This document shows positions 6,366 through 8,035 of a stretch of 8,035 bases of DNA, in pieces. Below the pieces are notes generated by a model, which had not been told where the DNA came from, did not search any database, and worked only from the letters and a program-made list of their open reading frames with translations. A program made the translations under genes and the position numbers. The stretch comes from Planococcaceae bacterium UBA3378 (GTDB taxonomy: Bacteria > Bacillota > Bacilli > Bacillales_A > Planococcaceae), in contig DEQA01000140.1 in assembly GCA_002359075.1 (NCBI GenBank), positions 1 to 8,035 on the forward strand. Direction: 5' to 3'. Position 1 is the first letter of the stretch; each line of letters opens with the position of its first letter.

Positions 6366-6650
6366 TTGTTAAGACCATTAGGTGATCGTATCATTATCGA
6401 AACAGTTGAGGTAGAGGTTACAACAACTTCAGGATTTGTATTACCTGACTCAGCGAAGGAAAAGCCACAAACAGGTAAAGTCGTAGCAGTGGGGACAGGC
6501 CGTGTATTAGATAACGGCGTTCGTGTCGAGCTAGATGTACAAGTTGGCGATGAAGTCATCTTCTCTAAATTCGCAGGTACAGAAGTGAAATACGACGGCA
6601 AAGACTACTTAGTATTACGTGAAAGTGACATTTTAGCTGTATTAGCATAA
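6366..6650 (+). CDS. groES: Co-chaperonin GroES (Hsp10)
   Basis: This 94-residue protein is the heptameric lid of the GroEL chaperonin. It begins MLRPLGDRIIIE and ends KYDGKDYLVLRESDILAVLA, both typical of Bacillales GroES. The start is TTG at 6366, with AGGAGG at 6351-6356 nine bases upstream; B. subtilis GroES begins at the same position in alignment. An in-frame TTG at 6357 directly abuts the ribosome site and is rejected. The mobile loop (about 15-30) reads VEVTTTSGFVLPDSAKEK. The GroEL-binding tripeptide, usually IVL, is FVL at residues 24-26. The gene is first in the groE operon under CIRCE control. Confidence 0.97.
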   Translation: MLRPLGDRIIIETVEVEVTTTSGFVLPDSAKEKPQTGKVVAVGTGRVLDNGVRVELDVQVGDEVIFSKFAGTEVKYDGKDYLVLRESDILAVLA

Positions 6651-6667
6651 TTCAGAAATTTCTATAC

Positions 6668-6714
6668 GTAGTATATCGATGCTCATATTGTTTGGGCATG
6701 CGGGTATACACTAC
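6668..6714 (+). other. Imperfect hairpin in the groES-groEL spacer
   Basis: The 105-bp spacer contains a long imperfect stem-loop. GTAGT at 6668-6672 pairs with ACTAC at 6710-6714, TAT pairs with ATA inside it, and an inner stem ATGCTC/GGGCAT surrounds a 9-nt loop. An overlapping short inverted repeat, TATAC-GTA-GTATA at 6663-6675, offers an alternative fold. There is no T-run, so it is not a terminator. Cleavage between groES and groEL messages is known in some bacteria, so a processing or stability element is one possibility. Confidence 0.4.
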
Positions 6715-6755
6715 ATTCTATATAAAAAGCTTGATATTTTAGGAGGGTATTTTAA

Positions 6756-8035
6756 ATGGCAAAAGACATTAAGTTCTCAGAAGAAGCACGCTCATTAATG
6801 ATGGCGGGTGTTGATAAATTAGCAGATGCTGTTAAAGTAACACTCGGGCCAAAAGGACGCAACGTTGTATTAGAGAAAAAATTTGGTTCTCCATTAATTA
6901 CAAATGACGGTGTTTCGATCGCAAAAGAAATCGAGCTTGAAAACCCATACGAAAACATGGGAGCAAAATTAGTAGCGGAAGTTGCTTCTAAAACTAATGA
7001 AATTGCAGGGGACGGTACAACAACTGCAACAGTTTTAGCACAAGCGATGATTCGTGAAGGGTTAAAAAACGTAACAGCAGGTGCAAACCCTGTAGGTATC
7101 CGTAAAGGGATCGATAAAGCAGTAGCAGCTGCTCTTACTGAACTGCAAGCAATCGCACGTCCAGTAGAAAACAAAGAGTCCATTGCACAAGTAGCAGCCA
7201 TTTCTTCAGCAGACGAAGAAATTGGTCAATACATTGCAGATGCGATGGAAAAAGTGGGTAACGATGGTGTTATTACTATCGAAGAATCACGCGGTTTCAC
7301 AACAGAATTAGATGTTGTAGAAGGTATGGAATTTGACCGCGGATACCTTTCTCACTATATGGTGTCAGATACTGATAAAATGGAAGCCGTACTGGACAAT
7401 CCATTCATTTTAGTAACAGACCAAAAAATCTCAAACATCCAGGATATTCTGCCATTATTAGAATCAGTAAAACAAACAAACCGCCCATTATTAATCATTG
7501 CTGAGGATGTAGAAGGCGAAGCGTTAGCTACATTAGTATTGAATAAATTACGCGGTATCTTCTATGCCGTGGCAGTAAAAGCACCAGGATTCGGTGACCG
7601 CCGTAAAGCAATGCTTGAAGACATCGCCATTTTAACAGGTGGACAAGTGATTACACAAGAGCTTGGCCTAGATTTAAAATTAGCTGATATTACTTCTCTT
7701 GGACGTGCATCAAAAGTTGTCGTATCAAAAGATAATACAACAATTATCGAAGGCGAAGGCAATACAGCAGATATTGAAGCACGTGTTGCACAAATCCGTA
7801 CACAACTTGAAGATACAAGTTCAGAGTTCGACAAAGAAAAATTACAAGAGCGCCTTGCGAAACTTGCTGGTGGTGTAGCAGTCATTAAAGTTGGAGCTGC
7901 AACAGAAACAGAATTAAAAGAACGTAAACTACGCATCGAGGACGCATTGAACTCTACACGTGCTGCGGTAGAAGAAGGAATCGTATCCGGTGGTGGTACT
8001 GCCCTTCTAAACGTATACAGCGCAGTAGAACAAGT
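6756..8035 (+). CDS. groEL: Chaperonin GroEL (Hsp60), partial at the right edge
   Basis: The open frame runs from ATG 6756 to the window end, giving 426 complete codons of a protein usually about 540-545 residues long. AGGAGGG at 6741-6747 lies eight bases upstream. The start MAKDIKFSEEARSLMMAGVD is typical. Nucleotide-binding features are present: TLGPKGRNV at 29-37, TNDGV with Asp51, and GDGTTTATVLA with Asp86. The ATP-hydrolysis aspartate lies in RIEDALNSTRAA (Asp396), and EGIVSGGGTAL follows. The apical domain includes FDRGYLSHYMVSD, PLLIIAEDVEGEALATL and KAPGFGDRRKAMLEDIA. The equatorial domain end and the C-terminal GGM tail are outside the window. It assembles into the double-ring folding chamber with GroES and shares its promoter and CIRCE. 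Confidence 0.98.
   Translation, partial: MAKDIKFSEEARSLMMAGVDKLADAVKVTLGPKGRNVVLEKKFGSPLITNDGVSIAKEIELENPYENMGAKLVAEVASKTNEIAGDGTTTATVLAQAMIREGLKNVTAGANPVGIRKGIDKAVAAALTELQAIARPVENKESIAQVAAISSADEEIGQYIADAMEKVGNDGVITIEESRGFTTELDVVEGMEFDRGYLSHYMVSDTDKMEAVLDNPFILVTDQKISNIQDILPLLESVKQTNRPLLIIAEDVEGEALATLVLNKLRGIFYAVAVKAPGFGDRRKAMLEDIAILTGGQVITQELGLDLKLADITSLGRASKVVVSKDNTTIIEGEGNTADIEARVAQIRTQLEDTSSEFDKEKLQERLAKLAGGVAVIKVGAATETELKERKLRIEDALNSTRAAVEEGIVSGGGTALLNVYSAVEQ

Noticed and set aside
6752..7936. Minus-strand open frames opposite groEL
   Set aside because: They are shadows of the highly conserved groEL frame, with Ser/Ala/Thr-rich composition and no family features.

Overview
The window looks like a chromosomal segment from a low-GC, Gram-positive bacterium of the order Bacillales, probably near Planococcaceae/Bacillaceae. 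The evidence is strong AGGAGG-type ribosome sites, TTG and GTG starts, a lipobox-type solute-binding protein, a perfect CIRCE operator upstream of groES-groEL, and GroES/GroEL sequences close to the Bacillus type. A gene for a CPBP membrane protease sits beside groES, as ydiL does in Bacillus subtilis. Genus-level placement is inference.

Layout. Positions 1-36 hold the last 11 codons of an unidentified plus-strand gene, closed by a rho-independent terminator. A CdaR-type (sugar-diacid) transcriptional regulator follows at 113-1213. Next comes a 201-bp intergenic region with three copies of an AACATAT half-site and a consensus -10 box. A complete tripartite TRAP transporter operon follows: dctP (lipoprotein binding subunit), dctQ (small membrane subunit) and dctM (large permease), with dctQ and dctM overlapping by 4 bp. 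A strong terminator closes it at 4279-4318. A separate EamA/DMT-family transporter gene lies at 4380-5318. The convergent minus-strand CPBP protease gene (ydiL-like) occupies 5415-6161, with a terminator between the two. The divergent groES-groEL operon follows, with a SigA-type promoter and CIRCE. groEL runs off the right edge after 426 complete codons of an expected total near 540.

How the genes work together. The regulator probably senses a sugar acid or hydroxy-acid and controls the neighbouring TRAP importer, which would take up such an organic acid using a sodium or proton gradient. No catabolic enzyme is in the window, so the substrate is open. The groES-groEL pair makes the chaperonin, repressed by HrcA through CIRCE. 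The CPBP gene is transcribed away from groES, and its predicted promoter lies close to the groE promoter.

I found no mobile element, CRISPR array, tRNA or rRNA, and no clear sign of a wholly new system. The most interesting leads are the unassigned operator-like repeats before dctP, an unusual GroES mobile loop, and a structured groES-groEL spacer.
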